DNA of 49,732 bases from Lentilactobacillus parafarraginis DSM 18390 = JCM 14109 (GTDB taxonomy: Bacteria > Bacillota > Bacilli > Lactobacillales > Lactobacillaceae): positions 1-49,732 of the forward strand of contig NZ_AZFZ01000015.1 of the NCBI RefSeq assembly GCF_001435895.1, written 5' to 3'. A program made the translations under genes and the position numbers. The notes under the pieces were generated by a model that was not told where the DNA came from, made no database searches, and saw only the letters and a list, made by a program, of their open reading frames with translations. Shown piece by piece: positions 15,288 through 24,470 of this stretch (its first letter is position 1; every line of letters begins with the position of its first letter).

Positions 15288-16739
15288 TTATTTAGCTTGT
15301 TCTCTTAAGATTTCAGCATTTCGAATCACTTGCTTTTTGCCAAGCGGGTAGAAGAATAGTAGGATGATTGCAGCTAGTCCACAGCAGACTGCCGGGATCC
15401 CGGTTGCCATGTAGTAGATGCTATTGGCAACTGCGTCACTTTGAACAACCCCACCGGCCGAAGAGGATTGATATCCAATCAGCGTCAGCATAATTCCGCC
15501 AAAGCCACCCGCAAGTGCCTGGGCGAACTTTCTGGCAAAGGAGTTAATTCCATAGACAATGCCATCCTCGCGAATACCGGTCAATACCTGCTGATTATCA
15601 ATCACGTCGGTAATAAATGCCCAGACCATCATACTGAACATGCCAGCTCCCAAAGCACCCAGTAACACCATTGCCAAATAAATCACAACACTATGGGTGT
15701 GGAGAATTACCAGAGCGACATAGATAATTGCTCCGAAGAACAAGGTCACCACCGAACTTTCTTTGCGACCAAACCGTTTCACAATCCAGCCACTAAACGG
15801 GGCCAGAATAATAATGATCATATAGTTGAATATCATCGCAACCGACATTGCTGCCGTATTTTTGAAGTAGTCATTAAACAAGTAAGCAATCGTTACCATA
15901 CTGAGGTTTTGATTAATCACGACAACAATGTCGACAATCACCAGTACAATAAGCGCTTTGTTTTTCAACAAGTTCGTCATCAATAATTTCATCGGAACCG
16001 GTTCATTTTTACTAGTTCGAACCCGTTCTGTTGTCATTTTTGTCAAAACTTTATATGATCCAAACCCTAATAGTGAACAAGCAATCACGACTAGGAAAAA
16101 GCGCTCCCCACTGATTTGGTGTGAGCTTCCAACATACATAAACAACGGGACAACGTAGGCAACCACGGTTCCACCTAGGGCAGCACCGATACTCCTAAAT
16201 GTCGATAACGATGTTTTATCGCTTGGCTGATCTGACAAAGACGAAGCCATTGAGCCATAAGGAATGTTAACGGCTGAGTAGAAGATTCCCCAGAGTAGGT
16301 ATGTTAAAAATACATATCCTAACCTCATCCCCATTGACAATTCCTTTACCCATGGAACAAACAACAGAATTGAAAAGATCAACAACGGGTACTTCATTCG
16401 CCGAATCCAGGGTTTAAAGCGGCCTTCTTCGGTCAGTTGGCTGTTATCAACTAAGCGGCCAACCGTCACATCTGCGACAGCGTCTACCAGCCGGGCAATC
16501 AAGAATAGAAGGCCAACCATTGCCCCTGATAATCCAAGAACATTGGTATAAAAGATCATTAAAAATGAATTGACCATATTAAACGAAAAGTTGTTGCCGA
16601 TATCACCAAACATATACCCAATTTTATCTGGCCATCCAAAGGGGCTCGCTTTCGTGATGGTAATTGTCTGCTTTGTCTGGGCTGCGGTGTCATTTGCAGC
16701 TTCAGTCGCCGCCCCCGGAATAATACGTGTTTTATCCAT
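15288..16739 (-). CDS. GPH-family sugar:cation symporter (probable glucuronide carrier)
   Basis: A 483-residue transporter of the glycoside-pentoside-hexuronide:cation symporter family with about 12 membrane helices. The family landmarks are YMFGDIGNNFSFNMVNSFLMIFYTNV, the RLVDAVADVTVGRLVDNS loop and the C-terminal MMVWAFITDVID...GIREDGIVYG. It lies directly downstream of the beta-glucuronidase gene on the same strand, so glucuronide uptake, as by GusB/UidB, is inferred. Start is ATG 16739 (MDKTR) behind GGGAGTGAG; the longer frame starts upstream of that site. A terminator-like hairpin and a perfect cre box precede it, so it may have its own CcpA-controlled promoter. Confidence 0.87.
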   Translation of the reverse strand: MDKTRIIPGAATEAANDTAAQTKQTITITKASPFGWPDKIGYMFGDIGNNFSFNMVNSFLMIFYTNVLGLSGAMVGLLFLIARLVDAVADVTVGRLVDNSQLTEEGRFKPWIRRMKYPLLIFSILLFVPWVKELSMGMRLGYVFLTYLLWGIFYSAVNIPYGSMASSLSDQPSDKTSLSTFRSIGAALGGTVVAYVVPLFMYVGSSHQISGERFFLVVIACSLLGFGSYKVLTKMTTERVRTSKNEPVPMKLLMTNLLKNKALIVLVIVDIVVVINQNLSMVTIAYLFNDYFKNTAAMSVAMIFNYMIIIILAPFSGWIVKRFGRKESSVVTLFFGAIIYVALVILHTHSVVIYLAMVLLGALGAGMFSMMVWAFITDVIDNQQVLTGIREDGIVYGINSFARKFAQALAGGFGGIMLTLIGYQSSSAGGVVQSDAVANSIYYMATGIPAVCCGLAAIILLFFYPLGKKQVIRNAEILREQAK

Positions 16740-16772
16740 TTTACTCACTCCCGATAATTGATTAACTATTTT

Positions 16773-16786
16773 TGTTAGCGCTTTCA
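16773..16786. promoter_or_regulatory. cre box before the GPH transporter gene
   Basis: TGAAAGCGCTAACA (minus strand) matches the CcpA consensus TGWAANCGNTNWCA at every defined position. It lies 34 bases upstream of the transporter start, implying carbon catabolite repression. Confidence 0.8.
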
Positions 16787-16796
16787 TTTATCCCCT

Positions 16797-16828
16797 AAAA
16801 ATGACTTCGGCTAAAACGGTCGAAGTCG
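16797..16828 (-). terminator. hairpin after uidA
   Basis: GACTTCG/CGAAGTC stem (16803-16827) followed on the minus strand by ATTTTTAG. It could end or attenuate the uidA transcript before the transporter gene. Confidence 0.55.
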
Positions 16829-16864
16829 TGTAATACCTGTTACGAAAATTGTTTGCGTGTCTAC

Positions 16865-18679
16865 CTACTTCTTGTAACCAAAGTTCGGAATCGTTGTCCA
16901 GCGATTCTTCAAATAGCGGACGACCATCTTTGGTTCCCGTGCCCGGGTAAAGATCCCCTTCTTATTTCCTTGAACACGTTGAATACCAAATTTCGTTTGG
17001 AAATCAGCGAAGTTCCATAGCTGTTCGCCGACAAAATTATGAATTTCGTCGAACACCTTACTAGCCATTCGGTAGTAATCCTCTTGAAATTCTTCGGAGA
17101 ACGGCTCGCCATAATTACTGTGCAAGCCAGCAACTGTGTCGGCACCATATTCCGTATACATGATTGGCTTATCCGGGAATTTTGCCTGATATTCCAGCAA
17201 TTCATTTCGGGTTAATTTTTCGGCCGTCTTCAAATCACCAGTATTGAGATACCAGCCATAATAGCGATTTAGCGCAATAACATCCACTAAATCAATACAT
17301 TTATCGCTCCGTGGATTGGCCATCATAATACTGGTATAGGTTAGCGGTCGCTTCTGAGGATCCAGTTTTCGGGCCAAATCAAACAACGGTTTAAAGTATT
17401 CGTGGGCACCCTTCGAGAACGTCGCAGCTTCGTTGGCGATTGACCACATAACGACACAGGCGTGATTTTTATCACGATTAATGATTTCTTGGATAACTTG
17501 TTTGTGAGCATCGGCCGTCTTCAATGATTTCCAAGTATCATCCTCATAATCATCGCGTTCCAAAGCTGACAAATCGAATCCAAATGAGACCATCAAGCCA
17601 ACTGCCGGCGTTTCGTCGATCACAACAATTCCCTCGCGATCACATAGGCGCATCATCTCTTCAGAGTATGGATAGTGTGAAGTCCGGAACGAATTAGCCC
17701 CCATATCCTTCATTAGATGGATGTCCAAAACATTAACAGGCTCGTTGAATCCTCGACCATGGATATAGCTATCTTCGTGCTTGCCAAAGCCCTTGAAGTA
17801 GAACGGTTCTTCGTTAATCAGAAACTGGCCGTTCTTTACTTCGATTTGGCGAATGCCAACCGGCTCCGAGTAAGTATCCACTGGCTCATCTTCCTGATAT
17901 CCGGTCACCCGAACGGTATAAAGATAGGCATTCAAAGGCTGCCACAGATGGACGTTTTCAAGATGCACGTTGGCATCGGTTCCATCTGTTTGGCCAACTA
18001 ATTTGCCATTTTCATCAAGAATATTGACTTCGATGTGATCAAATTGGCCGCTAACAGCAGTCGTTACCCTGACGTCCGCACTGCCATCAGTAAAATTGAC
18101 GGTTGGCACAACCACGATATCGTCAATGTAATCCTTTGGGGTTGTGTAAATTTTAACCGGTCGCTGAAGTCCGGCATAGTTGAAGAAGTCAAAGTTTTCG
18201 TCCAACTTCCGTACTTTATGGCCATTTTCATCAACGGATTCAGAATAGTTGCCGACCGGTAACGTGCTGTAATCCAGCATGTTGCTGAGCTTAACCGTTA
18301 ACCGGTTAACCCCACCATCCACCAGGTAATCATTAATTTGAACTTCAAACGGCGTGAAACCGCCCTTGTGATGGGTAATTTCTTCCCCATTCAAGTAAAC
18401 CCACGCTTCGTGAGTTGCAGATCCAAAACGTAAAACCAACCGCTGGTTCAGAAGTGGTTTAGCAATACTAAAGTGGGTTTCATACCACACATAGCCCACG
18501 TGTTCGCGAATCTTTTTCGAGGCAGTCTGATCATTAAACGATGCCGGCACTGAGATGACGTCTTCGGTCGGTAGCGGTTTAGTGGGCGTAATTGACTTAG
18601 TTTCTTCGTCAATCATAAATTTCCATAGGCCTGACAAATCTATCAGGGTGCGGCTTGCAGTGGTTGTTGGGTATAACAT
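16865..18679 (-). CDS. uidA: Beta-glucuronidase, GH2
   Basis: A cytoplasmic glycoside hydrolase that releases glucuronic acid from beta-glucuronides. At 604 residues it matches E. coli UidA (603). The order is sugar-binding beta-sandwich, immunoglobulin-like domain, then TIM barrel. The acid/base is E417 in SIANEA and the nucleophile E510 in TEYGAD. The uronate-recognising NxK appears as N572-K573-K574 in GNKKGIFT, which separates glucuronidases from galactosidases. The C-terminal VGEQLWNFADFQT also matches UidA. Start ATG 18679 has a GGAGGAG site. It is divergent from an AraC regulator and followed by a GPH transporter. Glucuronate catabolic genes are not in the window. Confidence 0.95.
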   Translation of the reverse strand: MLYPTTTASRTLIDLSGLWKFMIDEETKSITPTKPLPTEDVISVPASFNDQTASKKIREHVGYVWYETHFSIAKPLLNQRLVLRFGSATHEAWVYLNGEEITHHKGGFTPFEVQINDYLVDGGVNRLTVKLSNMLDYSTLPVGNYSESVDENGHKVRKLDENFDFFNYAGLQRPVKIYTTPKDYIDDIVVVPTVNFTDGSADVRVTTAVSGQFDHIEVNILDENGKLVGQTDGTDANVHLENVHLWQPLNAYLYTVRVTGYQEDEPVDTYSEPVGIRQIEVKNGQFLINEEPFYFKGFGKHEDSYIHGRGFNEPVNVLDIHLMKDMGANSFRTSHYPYSEEMMRLCDREGIVVIDETPAVGLMVSFGFDLSALERDDYEDDTWKSLKTADAHKQVIQEIINRDKNHACVVMWSIANEAATFSKGAHEYFKPLFDLARKLDPQKRPLTYTSIMMANPRSDKCIDLVDVIALNRYYGWYLNTGDLKTAEKLTRNELLEYQAKFPDKPIMYTEYGADTVAGLHSNYGEPFSEEFQEDYYRMASKVFDEIHNFVGEQLWNFADFQTKFGIQRVQGNKKGIFTRAREPKMVVRYLKNRWTTIPNFGYKK

Positions 18680-18733
18680 TATTAGCTCCTCCGTTTCAGG
18701 TTGTGTTTTTCCATGAGTCTAATATACTAGAAC

Positions 18734-18801
18734 CAGCTAGCTGTATCCCGACTAATATTGACATTTACCGTGTAATTTTGACTTTTATGTAATCGCTACC
18801 A
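18734..18801. promoter_or_regulatory. uidA/AraC intergenic control region with near-cre box
   Basis: Between the divergent uidA and AraC genes, TGTAATCGCTACCA (18788-18801) matches the cre consensus at 13 of 14 positions. A perfect 10-bp palindrome CAGCTAGCTG lies at 18734-18743, and TTGACA at 18758-18763 may be a -35 element toward the regulator. Which protein binds the palindrome is unknown. Confidence 0.5.
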
Positions 18802-18823
18802 TTATTTTAAGGAGACGGTCGAA

Positions 18824-20041
18824 TTGGACAAAAATTCAGCAACCCATTATGCCGACATCATTGAAGCGACAACTAAACTTGACGTGCATCTATTTGATGA
18901 CAAAGCTAAGCTCTTTTACTCTAAAACCGGTCTGGTCATTCCTCGTTTTCAAAATTTGCCAACCGGTCACCATCTTTTGCGCTCTTTGAAAGACTATTCC
19001 ATCACAAACTGCCTGCACTATCGAACCGCCGCCCAACTTGAATACCTCGCTCTTCGTCTTGGGACTGACGACTCTTTATTTGGTGCTTGCCTAGTCGGAC
19101 CCTTCCTCTCCCAACCAATAAGTTCGTCACAGATCGACCAAATCTTGGTAGCTAATCAGCTCACCATCAGTGACCGACATCAGTTAACCCAGCTTTACAA
19201 TGAGTTACCCATCCTTAGTAAAAAGGACATCACTCAAACAAGTGCTCTTCTGACAAATTTATTTGCCAAGCCGTTCATCCCTCCAAAGCTTGTCAACACC
19301 CGCACAAGTCAAGCTTCGATGCAGACTCCAATCAGCCAACGGGTTAATCCAATTAAACAGTCTCTCATTGAACGGCGATACCAAATGGAGGCGGACATGA
19401 TGCAAGCCGTTAGCACCGGTAACTTGGCCAAAATTGACCGATTCATGACCCCACTGACGGAGATTGTTACTTCTTTCAGCACCCGAATCCCCAACGCACC
19501 CCTGAGATCAGTCAAAAACATTTCGTTTGTATCGAATACCCTTTGCCGAATTGCAGCCAGAAATGGCGGCGTTAATCCAGTTTTCATTGACAGCATCTCC
19601 GAAAAGTTTGCCGTTCTTATTGAGAAGCAAAATACCGTTGGCGCCCTTGAACACCTCACGGCCGCCATGCTTCTGGAATATACCCAGCTGGTGCACGATA
19701 CGGCCACTACAAATTTCAGCCCCATCATCAAGCGAGCAATCGACTTCATCATGATTAATCTTGGCCATCCCGTCAGCCTTGAAGTAGTGGCCACCAAGTT
19801 AGAGGCAAACCCCGCATATCTATCCAGGCGTTTCAAACAAGAAGTTGGCATGTCCATGACCGACTATATCAACCGTCAAAGAATTGAAGAAGCAAAGAAT
19901 GCCTTGTTAACCCAACCGGCTTCAATCATTGATATTGCCCTCATGACCGGTTTTGAGGACGCAAATTATTTCACTAAAGTGTTTAAGCGGTTCACAGGAA
20001 TGACACCATCAAATTTCCGTAAAAGCCACGTCGCTCCTTGA
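18824..20041 (+). CDS. AraC-family transcriptional regulator (uidA cluster)
   Basis: A 405-residue regulator. The first about 290 residues form a sensor region I cannot assign to a named fold. Residues about 300-402 carry two AraC/XylS helix-turn-helix units, ending in the family signature IIDIALMTGFEDANYFTKVFKRFTGMTPSNFR. The start is TTG 18824 with AAGGAGA seven bases before it; no ATG fits better. It is divergent from uidA, so it probably activates uidA and the transporter in response to a glucuronide or glucuronate. This is inferred from position. Confidence 0.88.
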   Translation: MDKNSATHYADIIEATTKLDVHLFDDKAKLFYSKTGLVIPRFQNLPTGHHLLRSLKDYSITNCLHYRTAAQLEYLALRLGTDDSLFGACLVGPFLSQPISSSQIDQILVANQLTISDRHQLTQLYNELPILSKKDITQTSALLTNLFAKPFIPPKLVNTRTSQASMQTPISQRVNPIKQSLIERRYQMEADMMQAVSTGNLAKIDRFMTPLTEIVTSFSTRIPNAPLRSVKNISFVSNTLCRIAARNGGVNPVFIDSISEKFAVLIEKQNTVGALEHLTAAMLLEYTQLVHDTATTNFSPIIKRAIDFIMINLGHPVSLEVVATKLEANPAYLSRRFKQEVGMSMTDYINRQRIEEAKNALLTQPASIIDIALMTGFEDANYFTKVFKRFTGMTPSNFRKSHVAP

Positions 20042-20111
20042 AACCCCCACCCAATCACCCGCAATTGAAGGTATAATATCCCTAACGATCAAATTAAGAG
20101 GAGGACCCACT

Positions 20112-22544
20112 TTGAAAATCAATCAATTTGCTTACGTTCCCACAAATCATGCCGCCATCGTCAAGGAATTGGCCGCTGCCCAGTTTTTATCAGCCCGCAC
20201 CCGCAAGATGGCCGATCCGGTTATGCTGTACCGGGAGCTGCTGTTAAAATTTTTCATGGAAAAGCGCCAAAGCCGCGCAGTTCGGATTCAAAAGGTGGCC
20301 AATATGATGGCGACGACCGATCTGAACGCTTACGATTACACGACCCAGCAAGCGGCCGTGTCGCGAATTGCCTTCTATAATGTGGGTCTCCAATTGCTGG
20401 GATTTCAAGTTGGCTTGGATTTCGAGCTCGCCGATCCGTTTACGAAAATGGCGGCCCTTAAACTTCCGACCATCGATACCGATGATCCCCTCACCCGTGA
20501 TCAATTAATCGACGCCTGGTACCGACTATTAAATACCCGGACCAAATTTGGGCAAACGTTAATCGACTACTTGGCCGGTCAGGGGTACTACGACCAGTTT
20601 AAGGACGAAAGCCAATTTCCCCGGCCATTTTTCTTTAACGGCAAGGCCCAAGCGGTCTTTGACACCAGTCGATTGATCCGGGACGTCGTTTATGTTGAAG
20701 CGCCACTGGATACGGACCACGACGGGCACCGCGACCTGTTAAAAGCTGAAATTATCAGGCCTGCCGATACGGAGAGTAGCTTGAAGGTGCCAACCGTCTT
20801 CACGGCCAGTCCGTACGATCAAGGCACTAATGACGAGGCTGCGGACAAATTAACCCATGACGTCAACCACCCGCTGGCACGCAAACAACCCAACAAGGCG
20901 ACCTACGACGATGTGAAGGCGCCTGATGATGATCCAGTCCTTCCAGAACCCCGGGTTATCAAAGGCAATACCGACGTTGCCGAAGAAACCTTTACCAAGA
21001 ATTGGACCTACACCCTGAATGACTACTTCTTAGCCCGCGGATTTGCCGTAGTCTACTCCGCCGGTGTCGGCACCAAGGATTCGGACGGTGTTCGCACCAC
21101 TGGCACCAAAGCTGAAACCATTTCGGCCACATCGGTCATCGAGTGGCTTCACGGGGATCGGCCGGCATTCACCAACCGCAACGATCAAATTGAAATCAAG
21201 GCGTGGTGGTCTAACGGCAATGTCGCGATGACCGGCCGTTCCTATTTAGGCACGTTGTCCACGGCAGCCGCCATGACTGGGGTGACCGGCTTAAAAACCG
21301 CGGTGGTTGAAGCAGGGATTTCCAACTACTACGACTACTACCGGGAAAATGGTCTGGTGGTCGCTCCTGGCGGCTTTCAAGGCGAAGATACCGACGTGCT
21401 CGGTGAACTGACCTTTAGCCGGGAGCAGTCTGCCGCCGATTATTTGAAGATTAAGGATAGCTGGCTGGCCCAACTAAAAAAACTCACTGCCGGCCAGGAC
21501 CGTGAAACTGGCAACTATAATTCCTTCTGGGATGCCAGAAATCTGTTAAAGAACGTGAATATTAAGTGTGATATGCTGCTGGTTCACGGCTTGAACGATT
21601 GGAATGTTAAGCTCTCACACGTTTGGAACTTGCGTAACCGTCTTAAGCAGGAACCGATTACCCAGAAGTTGGTGCTTCATCAGGGACAGCATGAATATCT
21701 AAACAATTTCCGTTCGGTAGACTTCACCGACTTGGTCAATCTTTGGCTTTCAAACAAGCTTTACGATGTTGATAATGCCGCCGTCCAAACGGTTCCGGAT
21801 GTGTTAGTTCAGGATAATGCTGAGGCTGAAACTTGGCACACCTATCCGGACTGGGGCGCCCCTTCGAGCAAGCAGTACACGCTGGATGACAGCTACTTCA
21901 CCAATTTAAACGAAAATTCCAAATTTTCCGACCAATTACCCGATGATCTGTTCAAGAGTTACGTGAAGAATCCCAACAAATGGCAGCACGCCCTCTTCAC
22001 CAAGTCTCATTCAAAGATGACCAACCACGCCATTCAGTTGGTTTCCGAACCCCTCTCAAACGATATCATCATCGACGGCCGACCCAAGATCACCCTTTCG
22101 GCGTCCAGCAGCGCCAACGTTGGCGTAATCAGCGTGGCGTTGGTGGACTATGGCAAGGCAAAACGGCTGACGGCAGTTCCCCAAGTTCTGGCCAACCAGC
22201 AAATTATCACGGGTTATAACTGGCGTAAGGATAATCTCCGTGAATTTGTCCCAGAAAAAAAGGCCTCGGCTTACAAGAAATTTACCGACGCTCATATCAA
22301 TTTGCAAAATCGTGAAAATGCCTACCGCGTCGATAACGTCAGTCCGGATCAGTTCTACACTTTTGACCTTGACTTTCAGCCAACTTTCTGGCGGTTATTA
22401 GCCGGCCACCAGCTGGGCATTGTTATCTACGGCACCGATATGGATTACACCATTCGTGGCAACCAGGCGATTACTTACCATGTCGACTTGGCAAACTCAA
22501 GCATCAGCCTACCAATTTTAAGAACGGATTCGGCCAACAAGTAG
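20112..22544 (+). CDS. pepX: Xaa-Pro dipeptidyl-peptidase PepX
   Basis: An intracellular S15-family serine peptidase that removes Xaa-Pro dipeptides from peptide N-termini; 810 residues, close to the family norm of 760-800. The alpha-helical N-terminal domain is followed by an alpha/beta hydrolase core. The nucleophile is S377 in TGRSYLGT, the probable acid is the Asp in LVHGLNDWNV, and the probable histidine is in LHQGQHEYLNN. A C-terminal jelly roll completes the chain. The start is TTG 20112 preceded by AGGAGG. A TATAAT at 20072-20077 is a likely -10. With the following proline iminopeptidase it forms a pair for proline-rich peptides. Confidence 0.95.
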   Translation: MKINQFAYVPTNHAAIVKELAAAQFLSARTRKMADPVMLYRELLLKFFMEKRQSRAVRIQKVANMMATTDLNAYDYTTQQAAVSRIAFYNVGLQLLGFQVGLDFELADPFTKMAALKLPTIDTDDPLTRDQLIDAWYRLLNTRTKFGQTLIDYLAGQGYYDQFKDESQFPRPFFFNGKAQAVFDTSRLIRDVVYVEAPLDTDHDGHRDLLKAEIIRPADTESSLKVPTVFTASPYDQGTNDEAADKLTHDVNHPLARKQPNKATYDDVKAPDDDPVLPEPRVIKGNTDVAEETFTKNWTYTLNDYFLARGFAVVYSAGVGTKDSDGVRTTGTKAETISATSVIEWLHGDRPAFTNRNDQIEIKAWWSNGNVAMTGRSYLGTLSTAAAMTGVTGLKTAVVEAGISNYYDYYRENGLVVAPGGFQGEDTDVLGELTFSREQSAADYLKIKDSWLAQLKKLTAGQDRETGNYNSFWDARNLLKNVNIKCDMLLVHGLNDWNVKLSHVWNLRNRLKQEPITQKLVLHQGQHEYLNNFRSVDFTDLVNLWLSNKLYDVDNAAVQTVPDVLVQDNAEAETWHTYPDWGAPSSKQYTLDDSYFTNLNENSKFSDQLPDDLFKSYVKNPNKWQHALFTKSHSKMTNHAIQLVSEPLSNDIIIDGRPKITLSASSSANVGVISVALVDYGKAKRLTAVPQVLANQQIITGYNWRKDNLREFVPEKKASAYKKFTDAHINLQNRENAYRVDNVSPDQFYTFDLDFQPTFWRLLAGHQLGIVIYGTDMDYTIRGNQAITYHVDLANSSISLPILRTDSANK

Positions 22545-22629
22545 CGGTAAACGAAAGCCGCCGACTGATTCGGTCATCCGTGGTATCATATTAATTAAGC
22601 AAATAAATTAGAAAGACTAGGTGATTTTG

Positions 22630-23541
22630 ATGAAGACAGGCACAAAAATCATTACGTTGGATAACGGTTATCATTTGTGGACCAACACCCAGGGTGAAGG
22701 CGACATTCACTTGCTGGCACTGCACGGCGGCCCCGGCGGCGAACACGAATACTGGGAAGACGCCGCGCAACAATTAAAGAAACAGGGACTAAACGTTCAG
22801 GTCACCATGTACGATCAACTTGGTTCTTGGTACTCGGACAGTCCCGACTTTTCCGATCCGCAAACCAGAAAAGATATCCTCAACTATGAATACTTCCTTG
22901 ACGAAGTCGATGAAGTTCGGGACAAGTTAGGCCTTGATAACTTCTACCTCATCGGTCAATCATGGGGCGGCCTGTTGGTTCAGGAATACGCTGAGAAGTA
23001 CGGCACCCACCTGAAAGGCGCAATTATTTCTTCAATGGTCGACCGAATCACCGACTACACTGATCATTTGGAACAGGTTCGTGAAGAAGCCCTGTCTGCC
23101 GATCAAGTCGCCTATATGAAGAAGTGCGAAGCAGCCAATGACTATGACAACGCCAAATACCAGTCGTACGTTGACATCCTCAACAAGGGTTACATTGACC
23201 GCAAGCAGCCTTCCAAGCTGTCACACTTAATTGACGTGACCAACACCGACATCTACGGTGCCTTCCAAGGTGACAATGAATTTGTTATCACCGGTAAGTT
23301 GGCCGAATGGAACTTCACCGATCACCTGAAGAACATTCACGTCCCAACGTTAGTCACATTTGGTGAACACGAAACCATGCCAATCGCCACTGGTAAGCGA
23401 ATGGCCGAAATGATTCCGAACGCCAAATTTGTCTCAACTCCTGAAGGCGGCCACCATCATATGGTCGACAATCCAGATGTTTATTACAAGCATCTCGCTG
23501 ACTTCATCCGTCAGGTTGAGGACGGTAGTTTTAACAAATAA
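22630..23541 (+). CDS. pepI: Proline iminopeptidase, S33 family
   Basis: A 303-residue cytoplasmic alpha/beta hydrolase that frees N-terminal proline from peptides. It has the oxyanion motif HGGPGG, the nucleophile S111 in GQSWGG, a lid region near DVTNTDIYGAFQGDNEF, and the catalytic histidine in GGHHHMVDNPD. Start ATG 22630 is placed seven bases after AGGTGA; a GTG at 22621 would start inside that site. It lies 85 bases after pepX, in the same direction, consistent with a shared role in proline-peptide breakdown. It ends with a strong terminator. Confidence 0.92.
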   Translation: MKTGTKIITLDNGYHLWTNTQGEGDIHLLALHGGPGGEHEYWEDAAQQLKKQGLNVQVTMYDQLGSWYSDSPDFSDPQTRKDILNYEYFLDEVDEVRDKLGLDNFYLIGQSWGGLLVQEYAEKYGTHLKGAIISSMVDRITDYTDHLEQVREEALSADQVAYMKKCEAANDYDNAKYQSYVDILNKGYIDRKQPSKLSHLIDVTNTDIYGAFQGDNEFVITGKLAEWNFTDHLKNIHVPTLVTFGEHETMPIATGKRMAEMIPNAKFVSTPEGGHHHMVDNPDVYYKHLADFIRQVEDGSFNK

Positions 23542-23555
23542 GCCACGACAAATAA

Positions 23556-23605
23556 AAAACTGGAAGCGGGTCACCGAACGGGGTGACTTACTTCCAGTTT
23601 TTTGA
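23556..23605. terminator. bidirectional intrinsic terminator
   Basis: AAAACTGGAAG with inner GTCACC, paired with GGTGAC and CTTCCAGTTTT, followed by a T-run. It lies between pepI (+) and the small secreted protein (-). Confidence 0.85.
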
Positions 23606-23628
23606 TGATTTAATTTGAGGGGCTGAAA

Positions 23629-24036
23629 CTAGTCAGCTGGCATGTAAATGCCCTTGGTAATCTTAGATGCTTGAACATAGCCATAGCCCTTTACATAGTA
23701 GAATGACGCGGTCTTGTTCGTCTTGGTCTTGACCTTAACTGATTGGGTAACTTTGTAAGTAACTGGCTTTGTCAAGTTCCCTTTGCGGGTAAAGCTGACC
23801 TTCGCCTTATTACTTGAGAACTTAGCGCTGTATAGCGGAATATTAGTCTTGATATGATAGCTCTTAGCCTTAAAGTTCTTCAAACTGCCCTTAACAACGT
23901 TATAGGTCGTTGCCTTGGCTGCCTTTGTAGTCGTTGCTGCAGTGGCCGTGGTTGCGGCAGATGCGGCAAGCGGGGCTGCAAAAGCCAGTGGTAATGCAAA
24001 TGTTGCGGCTGCTAAAATGGTTGCAAATTTTTTCAT
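23629..24036 (-). CDS. Small secreted basic protein, unknown
   Basis: A 135-residue exported protein. Residues 1-27 are a Sec signal peptide (MKKFATILAAATFALPLAF...) with a likely cut after AASA. An Ala/Thr-rich linker follows to about residue 45. The remaining 90 residues are rich in Lys, Thr, Val and Tyr and predicted to be beta strands, with no cysteine. The end, FYYVKGYGYVQASKI, resembles the short SH3b/SLAP-like strands of lactobacillar surface proteins, though I cannot place it in a family. It probably sits in the cell wall. It has its own promoter at 24065-24092. Confidence 0.75.
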   Translation of the reverse strand: MKKFATILAAATFALPLAFAAPLAASAATTATAATTTKAAKATTYNVVKGSLKNFKAKSYHIKTNIPLYSAKFSSNKAKVSFTRKGNLTKPVTYKVTQSVKVKTKTNKTASFYYVKGYGYVQASKITKGIYMPAD

Positions 24037-24064
24037 AATCTTGACCTCCTAATTGATTACGTTC

Positions 24065-24092
24065 ATTATGCCACATTACAAATTGGTGTCAA
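24065..24092 (-). promoter_or_regulatory. Promoter of the small secreted protein gene
   Basis: Minus-strand TTGACA (24087-24092), 16 bases, CATAAT (24065-24070), giving a leader of about 20 bases. Confidence 0.7.
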
Positions 24093-24324
24093 CGAAATAT
24101 AATTGAAACATTAACGGCCTTAATAAAATTTTAAACCTGTTGAAATATTGATCGTTTCACAAGTTAAATCAGCTCTGATATATTAATAAGCATAGAATAC
24201 AACCTCATTTGTAAATTCAATTCACAATGAAAAGTTCTAATTAACAATGTAATATTTATGTAATAATATGGCTATTGAATCGCTTTAAGCCATCCACCTT
24301 AGCAGCGGTCGAATCCCCTAAAAC
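24093..24324. other. Gene-free AT-rich gap
   Basis: This stretch between the secreted-protein promoter and the araA terminator is AT-rich. I see no open frame with a ribosome binding site and no convincing repeat in it. Confidence 0.5.
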
Positions 24325-24364
24325 CCAAAAAGGCTGAGACAGTCATTATCCTGTCTCAACCTTA
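24325..24364 (-). terminator. araA terminator
   Basis: GGTTGAGACAG paired with CTGTCTCAGCC around an eight-base loop, followed by TTTTTGG on the minus strand, about 105 bases after the araA stop. Confidence 0.75.
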
Positions 24365-24470
24365 CCGCAAGCGCGCCTCTATCAAAAACGCCACTTGCTC
24401 ACCTGTTTTAATTCTGTTTTTAATTTGGGGAGAGAACCCATTAATGTTACTCGTTATAAACCCACTTCAG

